Under the pieces are notes generated by a model. It ran no database searches, was not told where the DNA came from, and saw only the letters and a program-made list of their open reading frames with translations. From Halorubrum hochsteinianum (lineage in GTDB: Archaea; Halobacteriota; Halobacteria; Halobacteriales; Haloferacaceae): DNA of 64,000 nucleotides. Below are positions 52,451-61,372 of the stretch, in pieces. The translations under genes were made by a program, and so were the position numbers. Numbering within the stretch: position 1 is the stretch's first letter; each line of letters starts with the position of its first letter. The stretch covers positions 1,984,001 through 2,048,000 of the forward strand of contig NZ_CP098415.1 of NCBI RefSeq assembly GCF_023702125.1. Reading direction: 5' to 3'.

Positions 52451-53359
52451 ATGATCGACAGGCTGCTCGGGCGCGCCGAGCTGAAGGAGCGCATCGAGGA
52501 GTTAGAGGAGGAGAAGCGCCACCTCGAACGCCGCGCCGAGGCCGAAGAGGAGCGCCGCTCCGACGCGGTCGCGGACCGCCAGCGCGCCGAGGAGCGCGTC
52601 AACGAGCTCGAACACCGGATCGAGTCGTTAGAGGAACGCCTCGACCGCGCCGAGGGGACCGAGGAGTCGCTGGAGTTCCGGCGCGTGACCGACCTCCGAG
52701 GGGCGCGCGTCGCCGACGTGCTGGACCGCTTCCGCGCCGTCGAGAGCGACGACCCGGAGGGGCTGCTCACGGCGTACGTCCCCGACGCCGACGCGCTCCC
52801 GGCGACCGTCGCGGACTGGTTCGGCGACCGCGCGGGACTCATCCGGCGGGCGGCCCCCGCGGTCGTCCTCGCCGACGACACGGGCGCGGTGAGCGCGGCG
52901 CTGACCCCGCCGATCGGGCCGGACCCGTTCGACGGGTGGGACGACGCGTTCCGGCTCGACGAGTCGTGGTTCCGCCCGACCGGCCGGTTCGCGTTCGCCG
53001 TCGTCCGGTCGGACACCTTCGCGCTCGGCGTCTACGAGGGGGACGAACGGGTCGCGTTCGAGGGGTTCACCTCCGAGGTGAAGTCGGCCCACTCGAAGGG
53101 CGGGTTCTCGCAGGGGCGCTTCGAGCGCCGCCGCGACGGGCAGATCGACGACCACCTCGACCGGGCGAACGATGCGCTCGCCGACGTCTCGGAGGCGGAG
53201 GACGTCGACCGCGTGATCGCCGTGGGCGAGCGGAGCGTCCTCGGGCGCGTGCGCGACCGCGCCGACCGCACCGACGTCTCGGACGCGACCGGGAAGCCGG
53301 AGGCGGCGCTCGACGACGCGTTCCGCGACTTCTGGCGGGTCCGCCTCCGGGCGCTGTAG
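52451..53359 (+). CDS. Vms1/Ankzf1-type peptidyl-tRNA hydrolase
   Basis: A 302-aa protein. Residues about 8-75 form a coiled coil, followed by a release-factor-like domain. EVKSAHSKGGFSQGRFERRR near residue 212 is the VLRF1/Vms1 catalytic loop with its conserved Gly-Gln, as in proteins that cleave peptidyl-tRNA on stalled ribosomes or act in ribosome-associated quality control. It lacks the zinc finger and ankyrin repeats of eukaryotic members. It is leaderless by CTTTTAGG upstream. Confidence 0.83.
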   Translation: MIDRLLGRAELKERIEELEEEKRHLERRAEAEEERRSDAVADRQRAEERVNELEHRIESLEERLDRAEGTEESLEFRRVTDLRGARVADVLDRFRAVESDDPEGLLTAYVPDADALPATVADWFGDRAGLIRRAAPAVVLADDTGAVSAALTPPIGPDPFDGWDDAFRLDESWFRPTGRFAFAVVRSDTFALGVYEGDERVAFEGFTSEVKSAHSKGGFSQGRFERRRDGQIDDHLDRANDALADVSEAEDVDRVIAVGERSVLGRVRDRADRTDVSDATGKPEAALDDAFRDFWRVRLRAL

Positions 53360-53386
53360 GCGCGCAGCCGGGCGGTCCGTCCCGCC

Positions 53387-53782
53387 TCAGAACGGGGACT
53401 CGGGACCCTCGTCGCCGTCGGACTCGTCGTCCGGCGCGTCAGTCGCCGTCAGTTCGCCGATCGCCTGTTCCCACGCCTCGACGCCGCCGCGGAGGCTCTC
53501 GACGCGCGCGTCCTGTGTCCCCTCGTAGCTCCCGATCAGCTGGGCCGCCTGCTGGCTCGCGACGCCGTGCGGGCAGACGGTGACGATCCGGTCGGCCCCT
53601 TCGAGCTCCGTGACCCGGCTCGTCAGCTCCGGGAACGGGATACACTCGCTGTCGGGGAGGTGGCCGCGGTCGAACGCGCGCTGGTCGCGGATGTCGACGA
53701 TTCGGAGCGTCTCGTCGGCGGAGCCGTCGGCGCGCTCGGACAGCAGCGCGGACAGCTCCTCGGGGTCGATCTCTCCGTCCAT
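53387..53782 (-). CDS. Rhodanese-like domain protein
   Basis: A 131-aa single rhodanese domain that may carry sulfane sulfur. The VDIRDQRAFDRGHLPDSE entry and the active-site Cys70 in VCPHGVASQQAAQ are present. The acidic C-terminal tail is halophilic. Its start shares a base with the stop of the upstream cupin gene. Confidence 0.88.
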   Translation of the reverse strand: MDGEIDPEELSALLSERADGSADETLRIVDIRDQRAFDRGHLPDSECIPFPELTSRVTELEGADRIVTVCPHGVASQQAAQLIGSYEGTQDARVESLRGGVEAWEQAIGELTATDAPDDESDGDEGPESPF

Positions 53783-54108
53783 CAGTTGAGCGGGGCGAGG
53801 GTGGCCGTGAGGACGGCCCGGTCGGTCGTGTCGTTGCGCGCGCCGTGGACCGCGCCGCGCTCGTTGGGCACCACCGCCGGGGCCGCGAGCGCCTCCTCGT
53901 CGCCGTCGCGGATCACGGTCGGTTCGCCCTCGACCACGTGGAACACGTTCGTGGCGTCGGCGTGTTCGTGCGGGTCCACGGCCGCGTCTGGGCCGAGGAC
54001 GAACGCCTTCACGAGCGCGTCGTCGGTGACGACGAGCTCGGCCGTCTCGACCTCCCCGGGGGCGGGGTCGAGGTCGGCGACCGCCGTCGCGTAGCTGTCG
54101 AGCGTCAT
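53782..54108 (-). CDS. Small cupin-domain protein
   Basis: A 108-aa single cupin beta-barrel. The metal-ligand motif is PHEHADATNVFHVVEGEP, with the two His near residues 47 and 49, followed by a second, weaker cupin motif ending in GAVHGARN. The function is unknown; it is coupled to the rhodanese gene by stop/start overlap. Confidence 0.82.
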   Translation of the reverse strand: MTLDSYATAVADLDPAPGEVETAELVVTDDALVKAFVLGPDAAVDPHEHADATNVFHVVEGEPTVIRDGDEEALAAPAVVPNERGAVHGARNDTTDRAVLTATLAPLN

Positions 54109-54150
54109 ACCCGCACCTCGCGCGGGACGGGGAAAAATCGCGCGTTCCCG

Positions 54151-54684
54151 TCAGTACGAGGGCGACTCCTCCGGCTCGCCGTCGCGCGCGTTGACGAGGC
54201 GGCCGAGGGTGAAGAGGAGGTCCGAGAGGCGGTTGAGGTAGGTGACGACCGCCTCGTTTATCGGCTCCGAGCGCGCGAGGTCGACGACGCGGCGCTCCGC
54301 GCGCCGCGCCACGGCGCGGGCGTGGTGGAGCGCGGCCCCCGCCTCGCCGCCGCCCGGGAGGATGAACGACCGCAGCGGCTCGAGCTCCTCGTCGAACGCG
54401 TCGATGTGCTCCTCTAACTCCTCGGTGTGCTTGCTCTCGACCTGCGGGTCGTCCGGGTCGGGGTCGGGGTTCGCGAGGTCGGCCTGAACGACGTGGAGGT
54501 GGTTCTGTATCGTCTCCAGCAGCTCGTCCACGTCTTCGTGACCGGTCGGTCGGATTGTCCCGAGGAGCGCGTTCGCCTCGTCGACGGAGCCGTACGCCTC
54601 GATGCGGTGGCTCGACTTCGACACCCGGCTCATGTCCCGGAGGTCGGTCTCGCCCTCGTCGCCGCGGCCGGTGTAGATGCTCAT
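54151..54684 (-). CDS. pduO: Cob(I)alamin adenosyltransferase (PduO type)
   Basis: A 177-aa four-helix ATP:cob(I)alamin adenosyltransferase that makes adenosylcobalamin. It has YTGRGDEGETDL at the start, SHRIEAYGSVDEANALLGTI, and the Arg-rich active-site helix HHARAVARRAERRVVDLARSE. It begins at ATG 54684, overlapping the glutaredoxin-like gene stop by ATGA; longer in-frame starts are rejected. Confidence 0.92.
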   Translation of the reverse strand: MSIYTGRGDEGETDLRDMSRVSKSSHRIEAYGSVDEANALLGTIRPTGHEDVDELLETIQNHLHVVQADLANPDPDPDDPQVESKHTEELEEHIDAFDEELEPLRSFILPGGGEAGAALHHARAVARRAERRVVDLARSEPINEAVVTYLNRLSDLLFTLGRLVNARDGEPEESPSY

Positions 54685-54920
54685 GCGAGGGTCCTCTCGA
54701 CGTACTCGACGATGTTCGCGCTCTCGGCCATCGTCACGCCGCGCTCGTCGTCGACGAGGACGGGCACGCCGCGCTGGCCGCTGACCCGCTTGACCTCGTT
54801 CCGCTCGGAGTGGAGCGCCTCGACCCACTCGGTCTCGTAGTCGACGCCGGCGTCGTCCAGCGCGTCGGCCGCCTTCTCGCACCACGGACACCCGTCGAGG
54901 GCGTACAGTCGAACGCTCAT
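54681..54920 (-). CDS. Glutaredoxin-like protein
   Basis: A 79-aa thioredoxin-fold protein with the redox motif CPWC at residues 11-14, the cis-Pro segment RGVPVLVDDE, and the glutathione-binding-like TMAESANIVEY. Haloarchaea use gamma-glutamylcysteine rather than glutathione, so the natural partner is probably that thiol. It is coupled to the adenosyltransferase gene. Confidence 0.88.
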   Translation of the reverse strand: MSVRLYALDGCPWCEKAADALDDAGVDYETEWVEALHSERNEVKRVSGQRGVPVLVDDERGVTMAESANIVEYVERTLA

Positions 54921-54995
54921 ACCGATCGATCCGTCCGCGGCGTCAAGAAGGTGTGCGTCCGCGCCGTCCGGTCGCGGGGTCGACCGCCCGACCGC

Positions 54996-55394
54996 CTACA
55001 GGTCGTGGTACGACTCCATTGCGTCCCGGAGTTCCTCGGAGATCGGCGTCGGCTCTCCGGTGTCGGGGTCCAGCGAGACGAGCGTCGCCTCGGCCTCGGC
55101 GGCGACGGCGTCGCCGACCCGGACTTCGTGGGTCATCGTCGCGCTCGACCGACCCAGCTCGGCCAGGTCGACGGTAACGGTGACCCGGTCGTCGGACAGC
55201 TCGACGGGGCGACGGAAGTCGATCGATATCGACGCCAGCACGTTCGAGGACTGCGAGATGTCCATCTCGAGGACGTCCCGGAAGTACCGCGTCCGCGCCT
55301 GCTCGATGTACGTCGCGTAGACGGCGTTGTTGACGTGGCCCAGCGCGTCGATGTCGCGGAACCGCACGTCGATGTCAACGGTGTAGGGTGCCAT
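54996..55394 (-). CDS. Hotdog-fold acyl-CoA thioesterase
   Basis: A 132-aa protein of the 4-hydroxybenzoyl-CoA thioesterase type. The catalytic-loop motif VRFRDIDALGHVNNAVYATYIEQ with the conserved Asp is at residues 10-32. It hydrolyses an acyl-CoA; the substrate is unknown. The start at 55394 is preferred over the longer frame. Confidence 0.85.
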   Translation of the reverse strand: MAPYTVDIDVRFRDIDALGHVNNAVYATYIEQARTRYFRDVLEMDISQSSNVLASISIDFRRPVELSDDRVTVTVDLAELGRSSATMTHEVRVGDAVAAEAEATLVSLDPDTGEPTPISEELRDAMESYHDL

Positions 55395-55506
55395 ATCCGA
55401 CCCACTGGCGGAGACCGTATGTAGGCGTCGGGATCGGAGCGGGGAGCGTCGACGCCGGGGCGGGTCGGTAAGCCTCACGCCGGTCCGGGCCGGCGGCCCG
55501 ACAACC

Positions 55507-55512
55507 TATAAA
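55507..55512 (+). promoter_or_regulatory. TATA box of the Lrp-family gene
   Basis: TATAAA, a canonical TATA box, lies 25-30 bases before the ATG, giving a leaderless transcript. Confidence 0.55.
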
Positions 55513-55536
55513 GACGGCAGGCGTCTATCCGGGACT

Positions 55537-56076
55537 ATGGGCAACGAGGCGATAGACGATGTCGATAAGGCGATCCTGTACGCGCTCCAGGAGGACGCCC
55601 GGAACACGTCGTCCGGGGACATCGCGGAGCGGACCGGGACCTCCGACAGCACCGTCCGCAAGCGCATCGGACGCCTCGAATCCGACGGCGTGATCAAGGG
55701 GTACAGCGCCAGCGTCGACTACCAGCGGTCGGGGTATCCGCTCCGGATGCTGCTGTACTGCACCGCGTCGATCCCGGAGCGCGGCGAACGCATCCCGGAG
55801 ATCCTCGACATCGACGGCGTCGTATCGGTCCAAGAGCTGGTGACCGGCGAGGAGAACCTCCTCGTGACGGTCGTCGGCGAGTCGGACAACGACATCACGC
55901 CCGTGGCGCAGGAGCTGCTCGACATGGGCGTCACCGTGGCCGACGAGGTCCTCGTGCGGACCCACGAGACGACCCCGTTCGGGCGGTTCGACGCGGGTCG
56001 GGACGACGAGGCCGACGGCGACCGAGGGGAAGCCGGCGACCCGAGCGAAGACGGCGGCCGGAGCGGGGACGACTAG
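55537..56076 (+). CDS. Lrp/AsnC-family transcriptional regulator
   Basis: A 179-aa regulator. The N-terminal winged helix (DDVDKAILYALQEDARNTS, then TSDSTVRKRIGRLESDGVIKGY) is followed by a short ligand-binding/RAM domain and an acidic tail. Its target may include itself. Its TAG stop overlaps the convergent amidohydrolase stop on the other strand (CTAG at 56073-56076). Confidence 0.9.
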   Translation: MGNEAIDDVDKAILYALQEDARNTSSGDIAERTGTSDSTVRKRIGRLESDGVIKGYSASVDYQRSGYPLRMLLYCTASIPERGERIPEILDIDGVVSVQELVTGEENLLVTVVGESDNDITPVAQELLDMGVTVADEVLVRTHETTPFGRFDAGRDDEADGDRGEAGDPSEDGGRSGDD

Positions 56077-57089
56077 GCCACGACGCGCTCGACGTCGAGC
56101 GCGGTCGCTCGCCGGACGACCGCGCGGACCGGGTCGACCGAGCCGGACAGGTTGTCCGAGTCGCCGTCGAGGACGACGAGCGCCGCCCGCCGGCCGGGGG
56201 CGATGACGCCGCAGTCGAGGTCGGCGATCTCCGCCCCGGCGGCGGTGGCCATCCGCAGCACCTCGCGGGCGCTCACGTCGAACCGCTTCGCCGCGAACGC
56301 CATCTCCCGGAACATCGACGGCGGGTTCAACATGACGTTGTCCGTGCCGAGCGCGACCGTCGTGTGGTCGAGCAGTTCGCGCACCGGCGGCGTGCCGACG
56401 TCGAGGACCTCGTTCGCGCGCGGGCACACCGCGATCGGGACCGACCCGTCCGCGACCCGTTCGAGGTGCTCGCGCTCGGCGTGGACCATGTGGACGAGGA
56501 GGTCCGGGTCCAGGTCGAGCGCCGGGTGGATGTCGGTCGCGTCCGGCTCGCCGGCGTGGATCGCGAAGGGGCGGCCGCGCTCCTCGCAGGCGGCGCGCTC
56601 CGCGGCGAACGCGTCGTCGTTCGCACCGGAGGCACCGTAGCCGTCGGCCACGTCCAACACGGACGCGTCGCCGCTGCCGAAGATGAACGGGTCGACCTCG
56701 GCGTCCGCTCCCGCCTCGCGGAGCGCTCGCGCCCCCTCGACGCCCGACTCGCGGAAGTCGAGACACGAGACGGTCCCGGTCCGCCGCATGAACCGGAGCG
56801 TCCGACGCATCGCCGACACCAGTTCCCCGCGGTCGGCGGCCGCGAGCCGTCGGTGTTTCAGGCTGTCCGGCGGCGCGACGGCCTCGTCGAGCGAGAGACC
56901 CACGGCCGCCTCCTTCGCCACGGAGTCCCCGAGGTGGGTGTGCGCGTTGACGAACGCCGGTATCACGATGTCCGTCGACTCGGTGTCCGTCTCCTCGACC
57001 GCCTCGATCCGACCGTCCTCGACGACGACGCGCCCCCGGACGGGTTCGAGGGACCTCCCGGCGAGGACGGTCCCGGTGATCGGCTCCAT
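56073..57089 (-). CDS. Amidohydrolase-family protein
   Basis: A 338-aa metal-dependent hydrolase of the cytosine-deaminase/TrzA-like type. It has the metal-binding HxH at residues 50-52 (VNAHTHLGD), IHAGE and the terminal-region metal Asp in LGTDNVM. Starting at ATG 57089 (MEPITG) removes an upstream Arg-rich extension. The substrate, probably a deaminated heterocycle or amide, cannot be read. Confidence 0.85.
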   Translation of the reverse strand: MEPITGTVLAGRSLEPVRGRVVVEDGRIEAVEETDTESTDIVIPAFVNAHTHLGDSVAKEAAVGLSLDEAVAPPDSLKHRRLAAADRGELVSAMRRTLRFMRRTGTVSCLDFRESGVEGARALREAGADAEVDPFIFGSGDASVLDVADGYGASGANDDAFAAERAACEERGRPFAIHAGEPDATDIHPALDLDPDLLVHMVHAEREHLERVADGSVPIAVCPRANEVLDVGTPPVRELLDHTTVALGTDNVMLNPPSMFREMAFAAKRFDVSAREVLRMATAAGAEIADLDCGVIAPGRRAALVVLDGDSDNLSGSVDPVRAVVRRATALDVERVVA

Positions 57090-57180
57090 ACGGCCACTCC
57101 GCGCTCGGGACCGATATGGTTTCGTGAGACGACCCGAAGCGACGAGCAGCCCTCGGCGGCCGCGGCCGCGACGAGTGATA

Positions 57181-57251
57181 AACATAACGTTCTATAACAA
57201 CAGTTCTTCGAACGATTTGTGAATACAAGCAGATTTAATACACGTTATGTT
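57181..57251. promoter_or_regulatory. dabB promoter with flanking 10-base inverted repeat
   Basis: AACATAACGT at 57181-57190 and its exact reverse complement ACGTTATGTT at 57242-57251 bracket an A/T-rich stretch that contains the only TATA-like box, TTTAATA (57234-57240). The repeat flanks the promoter of the carbon-uptake operon and could be an operator. GTTCTTCGAAC at 57203-57213 is a further small palindrome. Confidence 0.5.
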
Positions 57252-57330
57252 CTCAAAGTGGCTTAGAGACGACCGAAATCGGATCTCGGTGTCGGACGGG
57301 TCCGAAACGGGTCGTGCGACGAGTCGAACG

Positions 57331-58812
57331 ATGTCAGGACACAGCTCGAAGCCGACGGTCGGAGCGCTCGGGGAGACGGACGGGTCGTCGTCCGTCCCCG
57401 CCGTATTGACGCTGCTCGCGTGGTCGCTGTTCGCCGCGAGCGTCGCCGCGCTCGTTGGCCGAGTCCGACTCGGCGGCGCGTGGGAGCTCCCCGGCGTGAT
57501 CGCCGTCGACGGGCTGACCGTCCTGTTGTGGGTGGTCGTCACGTTCTTCAGCGGGATCGTCCACAGCTACTCGCGGCGCTACATGGCGGGCAGCGCCCAC
57601 GAGACGCGCTTTTTCCTCGCCGTCTTCTCGTTCACGCTCGCCGTGATGGCGCTGGCGGCGGCCGACCACGTCGCGCTGTTCTGGCTCTGCTGGCTGGCGA
57701 TGGGCCTGCTGATGGCGCGGCTCATCGGGACCGTCGAGGGCTGGCGGCAGGCGCGGGCCGCCGCGAGCGTCGCGCGGACCCACTTCCTCGCGAGCAGCGC
57801 GCTCCTCGGCGTCGCCGTGACGGCGCTGTGGTGGGCGACGGGCGCGACGACGGTCTCCGGGATCGCCGCGAGCGCCGACGCGCTCGGCGGGCCCGCGTGG
57901 GTCGTCGCCGCGGCCGCGCTCGTCCTCGCGGCGATGATCCAGTCGGCGCTCGTCCCGTTCCACGGCTGGCTGCTCTCCTCGATGACCGCGCCGACGCCGG
58001 CCTCGGCGCTGATGCACGCCGGGTTCGTCAACGCGGGCGGCATCCTGCTGGCCCGCTTCGCCCCGGTCGTGACCGTCGACACTGCGCTCATGCTCGGGAT
58101 CGTGGCCGTGGGAGCGACGAGCGCCCTACTCGGCAAACTGCTCAAGACGGTCCAGCCGGACGTGAAGAGCGAACTGGGCTGCTCGACGGTCGGGCAGATG
58201 GGGTTCATGATCATGCAGGCGGGCCTCGGCTTCTTCGGGGCCGCGATCACGCACCTCATCGTCCACGGCTTCTACAAGGCGTACCACTTCCTCAGCGCGG
58301 GCGAGGAGGTCGAGCGCTCGGTCCCGACCGAGGCGGAATCGGGGCGGACGAGTGCCGTCGGCGCGCTCGTCGTGCTGGCGACCGGGGTGGCCGGCGGCGC
58401 GACGTTCGCGCTGCTCACCGGGAAGGGGACGAGCGTCGACAGCGGCCTGCTGCTCGCGGGGCTCGTCGCGCTCACGACGCTCCACGCGGCCCGGAGCGCC
58501 CTCCGGCATACCGCGCTGTCACCGGCTGCCCGCTACGGGTCGATCCCGCTGGTCTTCCTGCCGGCCATCGCGGGCTACGCGCTCGTCTACGAGGCCGTCT
58601 CGGGCGTCCTCTACGGGCTGCCGATGGTCTCCGCGCCGACCGAACTGACCGCGCTCCACGCGCTCGTCGCCGCCGCGTTCCTCGCGGCGTACGTCGCGAT
58701 CGAGACCGGCGTCCACGAGCGCAGCGAGCGCCTCTACGTCGCGCTGCTGAACGCGGGGCAACCCGCGTCGGAGACGCTGTTGACCGCCACGGAGGAGTAC
58801 AATGAGTACTGA
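57331..58812 (+). CDS. dabB: DabB: proton-conducting NuoL-like subunit of the inorganic-carbon transporter
   Basis: A 493-aa (521 aa if started at 57247) membrane protein of the NuoL/MrpA family with about 12 membrane segments. Typical residues are seen at VPFHGWLLSSMTAPTPASALMHAG and KLLKTVQPDVKSELGCSTVGQMGFM. With DabA downstream (11-base overlap) it forms the Dab complex that couples ion flow to CO2 hydration. The start at 57331 is preferred because the only TATA-like box (57234-57240) lies too close to 57247 for a leaderless start there, and the extra residues are basic, unlike the rest. Confidence 0.85.
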   Translation: MSGHSSKPTVGALGETDGSSSVPAVLTLLAWSLFAASVAALVGRVRLGGAWELPGVIAVDGLTVLLWVVVTFFSGIVHSYSRRYMAGSAHETRFFLAVFSFTLAVMALAAADHVALFWLCWLAMGLLMARLIGTVEGWRQARAAASVARTHFLASSALLGVAVTALWWATGATTVSGIAASADALGGPAWVVAAAALVLAAMIQSALVPFHGWLLSSMTAPTPASALMHAGFVNAGGILLARFAPVVTVDTALMLGIVAVGATSALLGKLLKTVQPDVKSELGCSTVGQMGFMIMQAGLGFFGAAITHLIVHGFYKAYHFLSAGEEVERSVPTEAESGRTSAVGALVVLATGVAGGATFALLTGKGTSVDSGLLLAGLVALTTLHAARSALRHTALSPAARYGSIPLVFLPAIAGYALVYEAVSGVLYGLPMVSAPTELTALHALVAAAFLAAYVAIETGVHERSERLYVALLNAGQPASETLLTATEEYNEY

Positions 58813-61264
58813 ACCCGCTATCAGCGACAGCATCGACGAGGCCGCGGAGACCGTCGGGTCCGTCTGGCCGATCCACTCGTTCGTGACGGCCAACCCGCTC
58901 TCCGGCTTCGAGGACGAGCCGTTCGCCGAGGCCGTGCCGCGGGCGGCCGACCGCCTCGGCGGTCGCGGCTATCCGAGCCCGGAGACGTTCCGGGCCGCCC
59001 TCGACGACGGCCGGATCGACCGCGGCCTGCTCGACGCGGAACTGGCCGAGCGCGGGTACGAGCGCGACCCCGGGGCGCTGCTGGAGCGGATGGCGGCCGC
59101 CGAGGAGGACGGAGACGCGGCGGACGATCCGACGCCCGGCCCGACGGAGCGGGCCGACCGCGTCTTGACCAAGTGGCTGTCGGCGTTCCTCGACGAGGGG
59201 CAGGCCGAGTGGTCGATGCCGAACGCCGAGGACGGGTTCTACGACGCGTTCCGGTCCGTGGCCGCGCACGACGATCGGATCCCGGACGGCGTCGCGACCG
59301 ACCTCCCGGCGTCGCCGATAGAAGCGATCGAGTCCGTGTTGGAGCCGTGTCCCGAGGGGCGGTGGAGCGCCGTCTTCGAGGCGCAGTTCGCCGCGCTCCC
59401 CGGCTGGACCGGGCTGATCAAGCGCCGCGTCGACGACGGCGGGGCGTGGCAGTCCGCGCGTCCGATCACGCTTGAGGGGTACGTCGCCGTCCGGCTCGCG
59501 CTGCTCGACGCCTTCGGCGTCGACGTCACCGACGTTTCCGACGCGGACGACGCGGGCCCCGAGGCGGCGGACGAGCTGGCCGACGCGTTCCTGAGCGCGT
59601 GGGAGGCGAGCTATCGCGGCGAACTCGTCGACCGGGTCGCGGCAGAGGGCGAGGCGCGCGCCGAGGCGAGCGAAGCCCGCGCCGACGGCGGCGACTCGGC
59701 CCGGCCGGCCGCGCAGCTGGTGTTCTGTATCGACACGCGCTCGGAGGTCATCCGGCGGCACGTCGAGGCGACCGGCGACTACGAGACCCACGGGTACGCC
59801 GGCTTCTTCGGCGTGCCGATGGAGTACCGTGGGTACGACTCCGATGTGTCGGTCGACGCCTGTCCCCCCATCGTCGACGCGCAACACCGCGTCTCCGAGG
59901 CCCCGACCGACGACGACGCGCGGGGCGTTCGCGACCGGTGGGGAGCCCTCCGCGAGGCCGCCGGCGAGGTGGTCGAGACGCTGAAGTCCAACCCCGCCAC
60001 CGCGTTCAGCTTCGTCGAGGGGGCCGGGAGCGGGTACGGGGTCGCGCTCGCGGCCCGCACGCTCGTCCCCGACCGGGTGTCCGACCTGCTCGACGCGGCC
60101 GGCGACTCGGTCCCCGACGACCACGAGTTCTGCGAGCCGGACCTCCACCGCCACGAGCGCTCCGACGACGGGCTCCCGGTCGGCCTGACCCGCGAGGAGC
60201 GGGTCGAGTACGCCGCGACCGCCTTCGAGTTGATGGGCTGGGAGGCGTTCGGTCGGCTCGTCGTCTTCACCGGCCACGCGGCGGAGACGGCGAACAACCC
60301 CTACGGGTCGAGCCTCGACTGCGGTGCCTGCGCCGGCAACCCCGGCGGGCCGAACGCCCGCGTCCTCGCCGCGATCTGTAACGACCCCGAGGTCAGGGAC
60401 GGCCTGCGCGAGCGGGGCCACGACGTGCCGGACGACACCGTCTTCCTCGCGGCCGAACACAACACGACGACCGACGAGATAGAGCTGTACGATGGCGGCG
60501 TCCCCGACTCGCACGCGGACGACCTCGCTCGGCTGCGCGCGGACCTCGAGACCGCCCGCGAGACCGCGGCCGCCGAGCGCGTCGGGACCCTGACCGGCGA
60601 CGGCCCGACGAGCCGCGGCGACTCGGCGGCCGCGAGGGAGGCGGAGCGCCGCGCGGGCGACTGGGCCGAGACCCGTCCCGAGTGGGGGCTGGCCGGCAAC
60701 GCGGGGTTCGTGATCGGTCCCCGCGAACTGACGAGCGGCCTCGACCTCGACGGGCGCGCGTTCCTCCACTCGTACGACTGGACGACCGACCCCGACGGGG
60801 AGGCGCTCGAAGCGATCCTCGCCGGACCGATGGTCGTCACCCAGTGGATCAACGCGCAGTACTACTTCTCGACGGTCGACAACGCGGCGTACGGGAGCGG
60901 GTCGAAGGTGACCCACAACCCGGTCGGGAACGTCGGCGTCTACCAGGGCAACGGCGGCGACCTGATGACCGGGCTCCCGCTCCAGTCGGTCATGGCCGCG
61001 GCCGACGAGCCGTACCACCAGCCGCTCCGGCTGTCGACGGTCGTTCACGCGCCCGTCGACCGCGTCACGGAGGTCTTGGCCGACAACGAGGCGGTGGCCG
61101 GACTGCTGGACAACGACTGGCTCTCGCTGACGGTCGTCGACCCGACGCGGGACCACCGCGCGTTCCGTTACGAGGCGGAGTTGGAGTGGACGCCGCTGGC
61201 CGAGTCGGAACGGACCGAGCCGCCGTCGGAGACGGCGACGGCTCCCACCGCCGCGGACGACTGA
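58802..61264 (+). CDS. dabA: DabA: DUF2309 carbonic-anhydrase-like subunit of the inorganic-carbon transporter
   Basis: An 820-aa cytoplasmic DUF2309 protein. The zinc site of characterised DabA is conserved: C309 and D311 in VFCIDTRSE, H492 in FTGHAAETANNPYG and C507 in LDCGACAGN, with the His-to-Cys spacing of 15 residues found in Halothiobacillus. It should hydrate CO2 to bicarbonate when driven by ion flow through DabB. The acidic tail is halophile-type. The gene overlaps dabB by 11 bases. Confidence 0.9.
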   Translation: MSTEPAISDSIDEAAETVGSVWPIHSFVTANPLSGFEDEPFAEAVPRAADRLGGRGYPSPETFRAALDDGRIDRGLLDAELAERGYERDPGALLERMAAAEEDGDAADDPTPGPTERADRVLTKWLSAFLDEGQAEWSMPNAEDGFYDAFRSVAAHDDRIPDGVATDLPASPIEAIESVLEPCPEGRWSAVFEAQFAALPGWTGLIKRRVDDGGAWQSARPITLEGYVAVRLALLDAFGVDVTDVSDADDAGPEAADELADAFLSAWEASYRGELVDRVAAEGEARAEASEARADGGDSARPAAQLVFCIDTRSEVIRRHVEATGDYETHGYAGFFGVPMEYRGYDSDVSVDACPPIVDAQHRVSEAPTDDDARGVRDRWGALREAAGEVVETLKSNPATAFSFVEGAGSGYGVALAARTLVPDRVSDLLDAAGDSVPDDHEFCEPDLHRHERSDDGLPVGLTREERVEYAATAFELMGWEAFGRLVVFTGHAAETANNPYGSSLDCGACAGNPGGPNARVLAAICNDPEVRDGLRERGHDVPDDTVFLAAEHNTTTDEIELYDGGVPDSHADDLARLRADLETARETAAAERVGTLTGDGPTSRGDSAAAREAERRAGDWAETRPEWGLAGNAGFVIGPRELTSGLDLDGRAFLHSYDWTTDPDGEALEAILAGPMVVTQWINAQYYFSTVDNAAYGSGSKVTHNPVGNVGVYQGNGGDLMTGLPLQSVMAAADEPYHQPLRLSTVVHAPVDRVTEVLADNEAVAGLLDNDWLSLTVVDPTRDHRAFRYEAELEWTPLAESERTEPPSETATAPTAADD

Positions 61265-61372
61265 GTCCGCGGTCGCGGAGACGACGGTCCGGGGGTCGTG
61301 ACGGACCGGAGGTCGACGCGATCGGTTTCGGTATCGCTCTATAGTCCTCTATAACAGTCCGAAGTAACGGCT

